From: Candidatus Uhrbacteria bacterium
Lineage (GTDB): Bacteria > Patescibacteriota > Patescibacteriia > 2-12-FULL-60-25
NCBI GenBank assembly: GCA_903829075.1
Contig: CAIKOH010000018.1
Location: 1 to 50,358, forward strand
Direction: 5' to 3'
Length of the DNA stretch: 50,358 nt
Made by a program: the position numbers and the translations under genes. Below, piece after piece: positions 16,484 to 26,055 of this stretch; the first letter of the stretch is position 1; every line of letters begins with the position of its first letter. A model generated the notes under the pieces. That model had not been told where the DNA came from and made no database searches. It saw nothing but the letters and a program-made list of their open reading frames with translations.

Positions 16484-18055
16484 CTATAATTCCAACGACG
16501 CATTGAGATGAACAATCGCGCCCAATTCCTCAGGGGTTGGGATTGATGGATCGGTCTCGCGACGACTCTGCGCAAGCTGAGCAACCGGCATACCGGCCTT
16601 AAAACTCTCTGTAACTAAGTTGAGATACGTCTGCTGCAACGGTGAACGACGCCACGCCATCACGCCATCGGTCCAACGTTCGAACGATTCCTGATGCAAC
16701 GTGTCAAACTTTTGTTGAATTTTTAGGATAGCCTGTTCAGGACTCTTCGATAAACGTCGAAACGCCTCGAGCGTCATCCCGGCCAGCTCATCATCCAATC
16801 CCATCATGCGTCCAGCCGCACGAACACCATCAACACGGCTCGGCGAAACCGCGCTCCCTGCTGCATCCCCTCCCCCTTGCGGCGCCATGCGCGCCGCATC
16901 CAACGCTTGACGCAACGCGTCCTCTGGATGGAGCTGCTTGGCTTTTTCTTGGAACCATTCAGCATGTTCCTGGCTCTCTGCGAGCTTGCGTTCTTCAATC
17001 TTATTTTTTTGCGCTTCTAACGTTTCTTCGATCTTCTTTTTTTCATCCTGCATCACATTCTCACGTTGTTCTTTGTAAATTTTTTCCACCTCAGCTGCGA
17101 CCTGCTCGGCCTGTTCAGGAGGCAATCCAAGCCCACCCACCTTGACTTCGCGCTCCAACATCTGGCGCGCCTGTAAGGCACTTCGCACATCACGTAAACG
17201 CGTCGAGACAAGAAATCCGAAACGGTTTCGGAGCGTTTCGTCGGGAAAAATCGCACCCGTTGAAGCCACCGCCAACGTCACCGCACGCTCCAAGGCAGAG
17301 ACCGCACGCCCAACCGATGGCGTCTGTACCTCCGGACCCATTCCTTCTTCCGCAAGAATCGCGCTCGCTTGTTCGCGCTGCTTTTCAATGAAGGCCTCAC
17401 GTTCCTTGTTCGTCAACCAGTCTGCGTACTCCTGTTCAGACATGACCTGTGTTGCATCAAGAAAAGCGCGCATGGCATCCGCATATGCGTAGGCCTGCTC
17501 CTGACTCAATCCAACGCCGCCCTCATCCTGGCGACGCTGCAACATCTCCAAGAACTGTTCAATCGTGCGCACGCCCTTCACGTAGGAAATCAATAATTCA
17601 CGCACACGACGGATCATCTCCTCTGACAATAAACTCACCCTCGCCTGCGCAGCAATGCGACGCACCGCCGCGCCATAGGAAACCGGCCGCAAAGCGATTC
17701 GAAAGGATGATTGCACGTCGCGTTGCGGGACTCCGAGCTCGATTAAGCGTGCATCAATATCCCACGAGACTAAATCACCAAGTGGAAAAATAACGTAACG
17801 CAACAAGGAACGTTCAACATCTTCCTGCTTGCGCGCGCCAAGATACGGCTTGAGATGTTCAGAAAATTCCTGCTTCGATAATCCACCAAACACCGTGTCC
17901 CACACCACATCCATCAGATGATCCCAGGTGTCATAATCATACGCCAGTTCTTGCATGGCCTTGTCCTCATTTTCACCAGACGCGGAATCCAGAAGATATC
18001 CACGAACAAGTTCGGGAGCCTGGTTAAATGCATTCATCCATGTTTGACGATTCAT
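16484..18055 (-). CDS. Helical repeat protein of the secretion operon, unknown
   Basis: A 523-residue soluble, mostly helical protein with no signal peptide or membrane span. Two stretches of about 55 residues look duplicated: residues 140-198 and 268-325 share the pattern L-[IV]-S-x(3)-[KR]-x-V-R-[TS]-x(3)-Q-x(3)-ML, ending in GGVGLSQEQA and GGLGLPPEQA. A Lys/Glu-rich coiled coil covers about 326-372, and a Gly/Ala-rich break lies near 392-402. I do not recognise a named family. It is 6 bases after the VirB6-like gene and 2 bases before PrgI, so it is likely a cytoplasmic accessory factor of that machine. Confidence 0.75.
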   Translation of the reverse strand: MNRQTWMNAFNQAPELVRGYLLDSASGENEDKAMQELAYDYDTWDHLMDVVWDTVFGGLSKQEFSEHLKPYLGARKQEDVERSLLRYVIFPLGDLVSWDIDARLIELGVPQRDVQSSFRIALRPVSYGAAVRRIAAQARVSLLSEEMIRRVRELLISYVKGVRTIEQFLEMLQRRQDEGGVGLSQEQAYAYADAMRAFLDATQVMSEQEYADWLTNKEREAFIEKQREQASAILAEEGMGPEVQTPSVGRAVSALERAVTLAVASTGAIFPDETLRNRFGFLVSTRLRDVRSALQARQMLEREVKVGGLGLPPEQAEQVAAEVEKIYKEQRENVMQDEKKKIEETLEAQKNKIEERKLAESQEHAEWFQEKAKQLHPEDALRQALDAARMAPQGGGDAAGSAVSPSRVDGVRAAGRMMGLDDELAGMTLEAFRRLSKSPEQAILKIQQKFDTLHQESFERWTDGVMAWRRSPLQQTYLNLVTESFKAGMPVAQLAQSRRETDPSIPTPEELGAIVHLNASLEL

Positions 18056-18061
18056 AACAGG

Positions 18062-21000
18062 TTAGGATTCCGCCCAACGACCTTCACCATGAAGTGCTTT
18101 ACGAATTCCGGAAGGGGTCTTTCTCCCTGCCGCGGTGTTGCCGTCTCGCGGCCACACTTTCTTCATTTGCTCAATGGCAACTTTATTTTCAGCGGCATCA
18201 CTATCACGAATATGATCAATGAGATTCACTAATCCCTTTTGCTGATCTGGATTCGACATGCTGTCGTATGAGGCCATTAATGCATTCGCCGTTGTCGTCT
18301 TACCCTGGTCATACTCCGTCTTCATATTATCGACCAATTTCTTAATTACGGCATTTCTCGAATCATTAGAAAGACCTCCCAAATCTTTCATAACAGCACC
18401 AAAACTCTGAGCCGCTTCGGCGCGCTTCTGCTCTAAGCCATTTGCTACTAAGGTGTAGGCGTCTTTTTGTGTCTGCGTGGCTCCGGCTGGCAAGGTTCCC
18501 AACGCGCTTAGTCGCTCCTCTGCGTCTCTTACTTGATCTAACGAGTTCGTCGCTTTATAGGTAATGGCTGAGGTTACCGCTGCCTTATTACCATCCCCAG
18601 CAGCCGCCTCGGCTCCTGCATGATTCATGCCGCCTAACTTCATCGCGGAATCAATCACGGACATATTAGCCGCAGGCGTGTTCGTTGAATTGACTCCAGT
18701 TTCAAGATTACGTATCGCCGTCTGTTCATTTGCCGAAATTTTTCGCTGACCGGTTTTACCGTCATACACAGCCGCTGGCTGACCAACACGATCAACCGTT
18801 CGCAACGATCCCAAATCACTAACAGCGACAGGGTGTCCGGCACTCGCATCATTCGAAAGATAGCTCGCCGTACCCGCCATGCCGCGTCCAAATGCCGTAT
18901 CCTTATTGTCGCGCAACACCCGTTTCATTTCTACCGGATTAACACCCGCGATACTCTTTCCATCAGCACTCATTATAAGAGCACCATTCTGTTTCAAAAC
19001 AGCTGCGTGCAAACGTGCATCATTCGCGGCCGTACCAGACAGTGCGGCGCGCTCCTTAGCCTTATCAGGCCCAGCATTCGCTTCAGCCCATGCCTGAACA
19101 GCCTTATCGTCCGACAATAAGCTCGGATCTTTCTCGCGAATCTCCTTCATTTCACCAGCTGTCTTTTCGTCTCCCGCAGCTTTTGCGGCAGCTTCCGTAG
19201 CCGTGAGTCTACTACGCTGCGCTTCCAAAGATTGATGTTGCGCAAAAACCGCAGCTCCCTTCTCAGCTTCAACAACCGAAACCCTTGCCCCTATTAACTC
19301 AGCCTTCTTTTTTTCCGTAGCGCTCTTCATCTCGCCCTTCTGATTCTTCTCAGCCGCCTTTGTATCAACAGCCAACATCGCCGCCTTCTTCATCTTTTCT
19401 TCTTTCTGGAAGCCTAGAATCGTGCTCTTTCCTGCTCCAATAATCGGTAACTGTTCCATCTTCCTCTTCCAGCCCGTCAATGATTCGGAATGCTTACCCT
19501 GCTCCTCCGCTTCTTTCTTCGCAGCAGTCTCACGCATCATCTGGTATTCCTTCAAATTCACACCCTCCTTACCACCAATACCAAAATCCTTCGTGGTCGC
19601 GGCAACGATTCCGGTCAAACCAGCTCCACGCGCAAGCGTTGCACCTGTACCCACCGCGTCTTGGCCGATACGTTTCGAGAATGTGGAGAGTTTAGACCCT
19701 CCGACACCCAAGGTAATTCCGGCTGCCGTATTCGCAGCAACGCTTCCGGTTCCAAGACCAAGCGCCCCCAATGCTGCCCCTCCAGCTCCATACCCCGTCG
19801 CTCCAATGGCTGACCACTTGGCGGTAGCCTTTGCAAATTGTTTGGTGTAACCAGCAGCCTTTTTGGCATATGTTCCAGCAAAATCATTCACCTCGCCCGT
19901 GACTTTTGCGGCGGTCTCGAGTCCCATGAGCATCATCGCAACCCCGATGATAAACGTTGCGATGCCTTGCGTATTGCCAATGCTGCTTAAAAAACCGTTT
20001 GACGGAGCGGCTCCTGCGACAGTCTGTCCTTGCAGGGTACTATCAAGCCCTGCCGCGCTCGTGTCTGAAGCTGGAGGTGTATACAACTGCAGCGAGGAGG
20101 AAAGATTAACGGCCTGAGCAGAACCTCCTGCTCCTGCGGCCTGACCACCCGACTGCTGAACCGTCGCTAACGCAAGCCACACAAAAAAGGCGACCACCGG
20201 ACCACCTGTCAATGTCGGTCCGAGTTTGCTCCAAAATTTTCCAAGCTCACCCAAACTTCCTTTTAACTTGCTTGGGATCGCTGACATGAAAAAACCGGCC
20301 GGGGAAAAAATCAACAACATCCACAGCGCAATAATACGTGCCAAAATGTAGATCACCATCACGATCATCGTTCCACACGCGATCACCAATAAAATAATCG
20401 CGAGCAGATAGGTGATGAAAATGTTGATAAATGACGGCAAGTTACTAATGGTGTTGCTCCCTGCCTGCGTCATGTTCGCCTGCAACAAACCGGTCAATCC
20501 GAACAGCTGCGCGAAATTTCCTGCTCCAGATTGCGCAAACGCCTGTACAAACGTCAACATGATCACCTGCGAGATATCGATCAAAATCATCACCAACGTT
20601 TTTGAAAAGTTAATCAACACTACGGTCACGAGCAGCCCCGGAATCTGTTTATATCCGAACCCCGTGTCAAATGGCAGGATCGTTCCAAACGCGTGCAACA
20701 ACAGGAATACAATAAAAAACATGTTGCACACGTCACGCACCAGCGTCCATCCAATTCTGACAGGTAACGCATCACCAAAATGGTTGTACTGCGCAAACGA
20801 CAAAAATATATCAATCAAAAAGGTGAGAATGTTCCCAAACAACTTCACGATTCCTTGAAGAACGTCGATCGCAAGACTAAAAAACGTGTTTTGAAAATCG
20901 AGCAATCCATCCGCATGCGCAACATTCGGAACAACTATCGCAGCACCTGCGCACAAAGCGATGATAAGAAGCATCGACACGCTCTGCGGATGTCGATTCG

Positions 21001-21067
21001 CAAAATTCCAGGCTCTTCGTGTGAGCGCCCGTAACGCGTGCTGAACAGAACGAAAGAACTGATCCAT
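18062..21067 (-). CDS. VirB6/TrbL-like polytopic membrane protein
   Basis: A protein of about 1000 residues in two halves. The first 430 residues hold a signal-anchor ('VSMLLIIALCAGAAIVV') and six to eight membrane spans like VirB6/TrbL, the inner-membrane channel subunit of type IV systems. The second half is soluble, Ala/Lys/Glu-rich and helical, probably cytoplasmic, and much longer than in VirB6. It is the first gene of the operon. The frame is open to 21157 and Met codons at 21133 and 21067 are possible; I favour 21067 because a TGC-TATCCT box ends 11 bases before it, but the upstream stretch is also hydrophobic, so the longer form cannot be excluded. Confidence 0.82.
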   Translation of the reverse strand: MDQFFRSVQHALRALTRRAWNFANRHPQSVSMLLIIALCAGAAIVVPNVAHADGLLDFQNTFFSLAIDVLQGIVKLFGNILTFLIDIFLSFAQYNHFGDALPVRIGWTLVRDVCNMFFIVFLLLHAFGTILPFDTGFGYKQIPGLLVTVVLINFSKTLVMILIDISQVIMLTFVQAFAQSGAGNFAQLFGLTGLLQANMTQAGSNTISNLPSFINIFITYLLAIILLVIACGTMIVMVIYILARIIALWMLLIFSPAGFFMSAIPSKLKGSLGELGKFWSKLGPTLTGGPVVAFFVWLALATVQQSGGQAAGAGGSAQAVNLSSSLQLYTPPASDTSAAGLDSTLQGQTVAGAAPSNGFLSSIGNTQGIATFIIGVAMMLMGLETAAKVTGEVNDFAGTYAKKAAGYTKQFAKATAKWSAIGATGYGAGGAALGALGLGTGSVAANTAAGITLGVGGSKLSTFSKRIGQDAVGTGATLARGAGLTGIVAATTKDFGIGGKEGVNLKEYQMMRETAAKKEAEEQGKHSESLTGWKRKMEQLPIIGAGKSTILGFQKEEKMKKAAMLAVDTKAAEKNQKGEMKSATEKKKAELIGARVSVVEAEKGAAVFAQHQSLEAQRSRLTATEAAAKAAGDEKTAGEMKEIREKDPSLLSDDKAVQAWAEANAGPDKAKERAALSGTAANDARLHAAVLKQNGALIMSADGKSIAGVNPVEMKRVLRDNKDTAFGRGMAGTASYLSNDASAGHPVAVSDLGSLRTVDRVGQPAAVYDGKTGQRKISANEQTAIRNLETGVNSTNTPAANMSVIDSAMKLGGMNHAGAEAAAGDGNKAAVTSAITYKATNSLDQVRDAEERLSALGTLPAGATQTQKDAYTLVANGLEQKRAEAAQSFGAVMKDLGGLSNDSRNAVIKKLVDNMKTEYDQGKTTTANALMASYDSMSNPDQQKGLVNLIDHIRDSDAAENKVAIEQMKKVWPRDGNTAAGRKTPSGIRKALHGEGRWAES

Positions 21068-21078
21068 ACCTGGACCAC

Positions 21079-21087
21079 AGGATAGCA
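21079..21087 (-). promoter_or_regulatory. Candidate extended -10 promoter of the secretion operon
   Basis: TGC-TATCCT on the minus strand ends 11 bases before the ATG at 21067. The -35 zone is a T-run. It would lie inside the coding region if translation began at 21133 or 21157. Confidence 0.35.
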
Positions 21088-21159
21088 TGAACGCCAGACA
21101 AAAAAAATAAACCGTGTGCACAAGTGTACTCATTGCAACAAAAAATATGTTTTCCAAGC

Positions 21160-21188
21160 TTGTCCCCCCATGCTCATCTTGCTACACT
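21160..21188 (+). promoter_or_regulatory. Promoter of the LCP gene, short leader
   Basis: TTGTCC (21160-21165), a spacer of exactly 17 bases and TACACT (21183-21188). Twelve bases separate the -10 box from the ATG at 21201, leaving a leader of about five bases with no room for a Shine-Dalgarno sequence. Confidence 0.65.
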
Positions 21189-21200
21189 GAACAGACTCCC

Positions 21201-22745
21201 ATGAAAATCGAATCACACGCGCCAAACTTCTTAGCAAAAGACGAGCAACATTTTCGCTGGCAAACCTGGTGCGTGGCCGGGATATTTACCTTGCTTGTTG
21301 GGGCAACCTCCGCCTTAGGTGCGCGCGCCTCCTATCTCGCAAGCTCTCATGGCACATCTGTTCTGTTTGAAATGGCTCACCTGCCAACCATCATTGATCT
21401 GCAACACCTGGGCTGGCCTTCATTTGGCGCGGCCACATCTTCCACCACCGCAACAACTGCTCCACGCGATCAGATGAACATCTTGCTTATGGGCGTCGGC
21501 GGGGCAGGACACGATGGACCCCAACTCACGGATAGCATGCTGATCGCCTCAATTGATCTAAAGCAAAACCGTCTGGCACTCATTTCAATTCCACGGGACT
21601 TAGCCTATCCCCTTGGACACGAGCAATACGAAAAAATCAATGCGGTGAACGCGTATGCAGAAGCAGATCATCCAGGCGAAGGGGCTGGCATCACCGCGCA
21701 AGATCTCAGCCAATTTTTTGAAATCCCTATTGATCACTACGTGCGACTTGATTTTCGCGGCTTCGCTGAATTCATCGACGCTATTGGCGGTGTTGACGTG
21801 AATGTCCCGAACAGTTTTGTTGACACCTCCTTTCCGACGGATGACTTTGGCCCCAATCCCAACGAATGGGTCACCGTTTCGTTCACCAAAGGTGTCCAAC
21901 ACATGAACGCTGACCGCGCTCTTACGTATGCGCGTTCGCGACACGGCGACAACGGCGAAGGATCTGACTTTGCTCGTTCGCGACGACAACAGCTCATCAT
22001 TATGGCGGTACGCCAAAAGCTTCTGTCCATCGGAACGCTCAGCGATCCCACAAAACTCGCCGCCATCTATAATACGGTCAGTAGCCACATCCAAACCGAT
22101 CTCTCGGCCTGGGACATGCTTAAACTTCTGCCTCTCGCGCAAACATTTTCCAATAATCGTGTGATCTCGCGTCAACTTACGGGCGATCCCGGAGGCCAGC
22201 TCGTGGCGACAAATATCAACGGGGCTTACATGCTGTTTCCAAAACAACCAGATTGGTCACAGGTGCGAGATCTGATGCAGCACCCTTTTAACACCACCAG
22301 CACCAACGCCGAGGTCGCGATCAACAACGATACTCCTGCACCACCAGCACAACACCTGATTCGTGTCGAACTTCGAAATGGCACCACGCGCACCGGCTTT
22401 GCCGCTGAAATCGCCTTAAAACTTGAACGAGCCGGATATCAGGTCAGCGCCTTTAGCAATGCTGTGCATCGCGGCTATGATCAAACCGTAATCTACGATC
22501 TCTCTGACGGAAAGAAATCCTCCGACCTCACAAATCTTGGCCATCTGTTGAATGCAACCATTTCATTCACTCAACCCATCTGGACAAAAGCAACTGGCGC
22601 ACATCCTGAGTCACGGCTTATGTTGAACGATGGTCTGACGCAAGAACAGATCTACTCCCCGAACACGGATTTCCTCATTATTTTAGGCGATGCAACCTAT
22701 CCGCTCGTGAACTCGCTCCCCTCAAATACGAATCTATCCCCTTGA
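21201..22745 (+). CDS. LytR-CpsA-Psr family cell-wall ligase
   Basis: A 514-residue LCP protein. These enzymes transfer undecaprenyl-linked glycopolymers to peptidoglycan or, in some species, to proteins, on the outer face of the membrane. A membrane anchor lies at about residues 26-47. The LCP domain has 'MNILLMGVGGAGHDGPQLTDSM', 'ALISIPRDLAY' with the conserved R-D, 'IGGVDVNVP' and 'ALTYARSRH', which carry the pyrophosphate-binding Arg/Asp residues. A LytR_C domain at the end begins at 'IRVELRNGTTRTGFA'. The start at 21201 is fixed by the promoter, which leaves almost no leader. It is transcribed divergently from the secretion operon. Confidence 0.92.
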   Translation: MKIESHAPNFLAKDEQHFRWQTWCVAGIFTLLVGATSALGARASYLASSHGTSVLFEMAHLPTIIDLQHLGWPSFGAATSSTTATTAPRDQMNILLMGVGGAGHDGPQLTDSMLIASIDLKQNRLALISIPRDLAYPLGHEQYEKINAVNAYAEADHPGEGAGITAQDLSQFFEIPIDHYVRLDFRGFAEFIDAIGGVDVNVPNSFVDTSFPTDDFGPNPNEWVTVSFTKGVQHMNADRALTYARSRHGDNGEGSDFARSRRQQLIIMAVRQKLLSIGTLSDPTKLAAIYNTVSSHIQTDLSAWDMLKLLPLAQTFSNNRVISRQLTGDPGGQLVATNINGAYMLFPKQPDWSQVRDLMQHPFNTTSTNAEVAINNDTPAPPAQHLIRVELRNGTTRTGFAAEIALKLERAGYQVSAFSNAVHRGYDQTVIYDLSDGKKSSDLTNLGHLLNATISFTQPIWTKATGAHPESRLMLNDGLTQEQIYSPNTDFLIILGDATYPLVNSLPSNTNLSP

Positions 22746-22810
22746 CAGGACGATGAGAATGTGACCATTATCTAAGATAGGTCTGAATTTTTTCTTGATT
22801 TTTGTCGTTT

Positions 22811-24268
22811 ATGTCCCATTATCCACGCGTCGCCCTTGTCGGACGCACCAACGCCGGCAAATCCACCCTGTGGAATCGGCTCACAGAAACGACCCGCACG
22901 CTCACGAGCGCCGCACCACACACCACCCGTGATCGCAAATACGGTCTCGTCTTTTGGCGCGGCATGACATTTGAATTGATCGACACCGGTGGCCTTGATA
23001 CCGAGACGAGCGAAATCGGTCTCAACATCTCTGCTCAAACAGATCTCGCGCTCAGCGAAGCTGACGTCCTTCTGTTTGTCGTTGATGCTCGTGCTGGCGT
23101 TTCTGCTGAAGATCGTCGCTGGATCCGACACGCGCAACGCTTTCATAAACCTATTATCGTGGTCGCGAATAAAATCGACACGATCAAATTCCTTCCCTTT
23201 GCGCACGAACAGGCCATCTATCGCTTAACAGGCGGTGAACCAGCCGTAGTGAGTGGTTCAACCGGTCTTGGAGCCGGCGACCTTCTTGATCGCGTACTCA
23301 CTTTACTGGAAGACAAGCAGCGCCCTGCTCCAGAGTTCAAAGAGACCGCCTCTTCTTTGCATCTGCTGTTTCTTGGTCGTCCAAACGTCGGAAAATCTTC
23401 ACTCGTCAACGCCATCATCGGCGAAGAGCGCATGATCGTCTCGCCGCAAGCGCACACCACGCGCGAACCACAAGACACCCATCTCGCCTACAAAGATCAC
23501 GAAATCGTGCTCGTTGATACGGCCGGTATGCGTCGCCACAAATCCACCAAGGAAGGACTTGAGTCCGTCAGCGTCATGTTAAATTTGAAAGCGCTCGAAC
23601 GCACAGATGTCGCGTGTTTGGTGATCGATGTCACCGAAGATCCCACCACCTATGATCGCCATCTTGCGGGCGAGTTAGAAAAACATCAGGCTGGACTCAT
23701 CATCGTGGCCAACAAGTGGGATCTGGTGCAGGACAAATCCACAGGCAGCACCGTGGAATGGGAGCGCATGATTCGTTCCTCATTTCCGTTTCTGAATTGG
23801 GCGCCGATCGTATTCGTGAGCGCCAAAGAAAAACAGCGCATGAACCAACTCCTTGACCTGGCACTTAAAGTTGAACAGGAACGCCAGCGAAAAATTGATT
23901 ACAACGCCGTCAATCGCATTTTGAAAGCGTGTATCAAAAGTAAAAAACCGTTGCCATCCTATGGCCCAAGTTCCCCGCGCATCTACGATGTCGCGCAGGT
24001 TGGAAGCGCGCCTCCAAGCTTTCTCATCACCGTGGTCGGCGAAAAAGATACCATTCATCCAAGTTGGACAAAATTCTTTGAAAAGCGCTTGCGGGAGAAA
24101 TTCGGATTTGAAGGAACGCCGATCAAGGTCAATGTTCGCCAGGTTCCACGCGCAAAATCAGATCGCGCTCGCAACCAGTTGGGCCCAGGCATGGTTGCTG
24201 CGGTTGGCGCCATCAAAGAACCGGTACGACTCGTGAACCAAACACGCAGACGACAAAAATGGCAATAA
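22811..24268 (+). CDS. der: Ribosome assembly GTPase Der (EngA)
   Basis: A 485-residue double GTPase for 50S ribosome maturation. The first G domain has P-loop 'GRTNAGKST' (residues 11-19), switch 'DTGG' and 'NKID'; the second has 'GRPNVGKSS', 'DTAGMR' and 'NKWD'. A KH-like domain closes the chain ('PRIYDVAQVGSAPPSFLITVVG', 'EGTPIKVNVRQ'). The frame opens at a TTG nine bases earlier, but ATG 22811 is more likely. No Shine-Dalgarno sequence is seen. It follows the LCP gene by 65 bases and precedes pth by 19, probably as one transcript with pth. Confidence 0.96.
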   Translation: MSHYPRVALVGRTNAGKSTLWNRLTETTRTLTSAAPHTTRDRKYGLVFWRGMTFELIDTGGLDTETSEIGLNISAQTDLALSEADVLLFVVDARAGVSAEDRRWIRHAQRFHKPIIVVANKIDTIKFLPFAHEQAIYRLTGGEPAVVSGSTGLGAGDLLDRVLTLLEDKQRPAPEFKETASSLHLLFLGRPNVGKSSLVNAIIGEERMIVSPQAHTTREPQDTHLAYKDHEIVLVDTAGMRRHKSTKEGLESVSVMLNLKALERTDVACLVIDVTEDPTTYDRHLAGELEKHQAGLIIVANKWDLVQDKSTGSTVEWERMIRSSFPFLNWAPIVFVSAKEKQRMNQLLDLALKVEQERQRKIDYNAVNRILKACIKSKKPLPSYGPSSPRIYDVAQVGSAPPSFLITVVGEKDTIHPSWTKFFEKRLREKFGFEGTPIKVNVRQVPRAKSDRARNQLGPGMVAAVGAIKEPVRLVNQTRRRQKWQ

Positions 24269-24287
24269 AGAAAGCGCGACGAACCTT

Positions 24288-24869
24288 ATGAAGCTCATTA
24301 TCGGTCTCGGCAACCCCGAGCAAACCTACGCTCACACACGTCACAACATTGGTTGGGATGCGGTGACGCGCGTGCACGACCGATTATTAGAACTCGATCC
24401 ATCGGTCGAACCCTTTCTGTTGAAAAAAGAGTTTGTGTCGATGATTAGTGAGGTCAGATTTCATGGAGAAAAAATCCTGCTTGTCCATCCGACAACCTAC
24501 ATGAACCTGTCTGGACAGGCCGTACAAAAATTGATGCAATTTTTTAAAGTTGCTCCAGCGGACGTTCTCATTATTCAAGATGAAATGGATTTTGAACCAG
24601 GACGGATCGGGTTTACCGCTCAAGGTGGACCAGCCGGACACAACGGAATCAGCTCCATCCAAGAAACCATTGGCCGCAACGACCTCACGCGCCTACGCAT
24701 CGGCATTGGACGACCGACCGGTCAAATCAAAAAAGAAGATTTTGTATTACAACCATTCTCGCAAGAGGAACAACCGATTATCAAGGAAGCGCTCGCACGA
24801 TCAACAACGGCCATCATAGATTGGATCGAACGGGGAACTGTAAAGGCGATGAATACGTGGAATAGCTAG
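24288..24869 (+). CDS. pth: Peptidyl-tRNA hydrolase
   Basis: A 193-residue Pth protein, which frees tRNA from prematurely released peptidyl-tRNA in the cytoplasm. The catalytic and substrate residues are visible: N9 in 'LGNPEQTY', H19 in 'TRHNIGWD', the Asn in 'TYMNLSGQAV', the Asp in 'IIQDEMDF', and 'PAGHNGISSIQETIG' for binding of the tRNA end. Length is normal. It lies 19 bases after der. The C-terminal stretch after residue 150 is more divergent than the core, as usual. Confidence 0.96.
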   Translation: MKLIIGLGNPEQTYAHTRHNIGWDAVTRVHDRLLELDPSVEPFLLKKEFVSMISEVRFHGEKILLVHPTTYMNLSGQAVQKLMQFFKVAPADVLIIQDEMDFEPGRIGFTAQGGPAGHNGISSIQETIGRNDLTRLRIGIGRPTGQIKKEDFVLQPFSQEEQPIIKEALARSTTAIIDWIERGTVKAMNTWNS

Positions 24870-24928
24870 ATAAAAAATCAACCACATCTTCAGACGTGAA
24901 CAACGCTCTTTATTTTATTACATTTTTT

Positions 24929-26011
24929 ATGCCTTCCGATCGCTCCTTTCACATCGCCATCGCGTGCTGCCCTAATCTCGGCAGTCGCTCGCTCTTCAAA
25001 TTACGCAACGCGCATCGTTCGTGGGAAGAACTTTGGTCAGCTTCGCGCGCAGCTCTCATGTCGACCGGTCTACGCGAAGATCGAGCTGATGCATTCATCG
25101 TGTGGCGTGGACGACAGGATCCAGGTGAACTTGTGAAAAACCTTGAACAACAAAACACCTCTCTTGTTTTTCCTGAAGATAAGGCGTATCCACAAAATTT
25201 TCTTGAGATGCATGACGCGCCTGAACGCCTATTCGTTCGCGGAGCGTTAACGGACCTGCCAACGATCTCGCTCGTAGGGACACGACGCGCCACGTCATAC
25301 GGATCAGCCTGCGTGCAGCATCTTGTCCCTCCGTGTGTTCAAGCAGGATTTGCAACCGTGTCTGGATTTGCCCTCGGTATCGACGGACTCGTCCATCAGG
25401 CAACACTGGATGCACGTGGCATCACCATCGGTATTCTCGCCAGCGGAATCGATGATACGACACTCTATCCACGCGCACATGTCCAACTCGCACAAAAGGT
25501 TCTCGAGCACGACGGCGCACTCGTCTCAGAATTTCCTCCGGGCACAAAAGCGCGGCGCGAATATTTTCCCATGCGCAACCGCTTGATCGCCGGTTATTCA
25601 AAGGCGACCGTCGTCATCGAAGCAACGGAAAAAAGCGGTTCTCTTATCACCGCAAAACTCGCTCTCGAAGAAAATCGCGAGGTCCTGGCTGTGCCTGGAC
25701 CTATCTGGCAGACCAGTCTCATCGGATGTCACCGCCTGATCACCATGGGCGCACGGCCATGCACTCGCGCGCAAGATATTTTTGATGCGCTAAAATTCGA
25801 TCCATCTGCCATCGTTCAACGTACACATGATTCGTTGCCACTCGATCTTCAAGAACGCGAACTCCTCGAAAAACTCCGTGAACCACAGCACACAAACACG
25901 CTTGCAACTATGCTCCATCTCGACGCCCAAACCATCGGCTCACAACTCGCGCTCCTTGAATTAAAGGGGCTGATAAAAACGACTGGGGGACAAACCTGGA
26001 TGAGATGTTGA
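24929..26011 (+). CDS. dprA: DNA processing protein DprA
   Basis: A 360-residue DprA, which binds incoming single-stranded DNA during natural transformation and loads RecA. The Rossmann-like core is plain: 'ISLVGTRRATSYG', 'TVSGFALGIDGLVHQATLDA', 'TIGILASGIDDTTLYPRAH', 'SEFPPGTKARREYFPMRNRLIAG' (a long family signature) and 'EKSGSLITAKLALEENREVLAVPG'. An N-terminal helical region and a C-terminal winged-helix ('ELLEKLREPQ...LALLELKGLI') frame the core. A GTG 33 bases upstream is an alternative start; I choose the ATG. Together with comF at 12109 it suggests a capacity for DNA uptake. topA follows 44 bases later with its own promoter. Confidence 0.94.
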   Translation: MPSDRSFHIAIACCPNLGSRSLFKLRNAHRSWEELWSASRAALMSTGLREDRADAFIVWRGRQDPGELVKNLEQQNTSLVFPEDKAYPQNFLEMHDAPERLFVRGALTDLPTISLVGTRRATSYGSACVQHLVPPCVQAGFATVSGFALGIDGLVHQATLDARGITIGILASGIDDTTLYPRAHVQLAQKVLEHDGALVSEFPPGTKARREYFPMRNRLIAGYSKATVVIEATEKSGSLITAKLALEENREVLAVPGPIWQTSLIGCHRLITMGARPCTRAQDIFDALKFDPSAIVQRTHDSLPLDLQERELLEKLREPQHTNTLATMLHLDAQTIGSQLALLELKGLIKTTGGQTWMRC

Positions 26012-26014
26012 ACT

Positions 26015-26044
26015 TTGACTCCTCGCTCTGCTTCGTGCTACAAA
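26015..26044 (+). promoter_or_regulatory. Promoter of topA
   Basis: TTGACT (26015-26020), an 18-base spacer and TGC-TACAAA (box at 26039-26044), partly overlapping the end of dprA. Eleven bases separate it from the ATG at 26056, so the leader is very short. Confidence 0.6.
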
Positions 26045-26055
26045 CCAATCAGCCT

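Noticed and set aside
21600-22247. A 215-codon minus-strand frame antisense to the LCP gene.
   Set aside because: It lies opposite the conserved LCP domain and shows no family feature or start signal.
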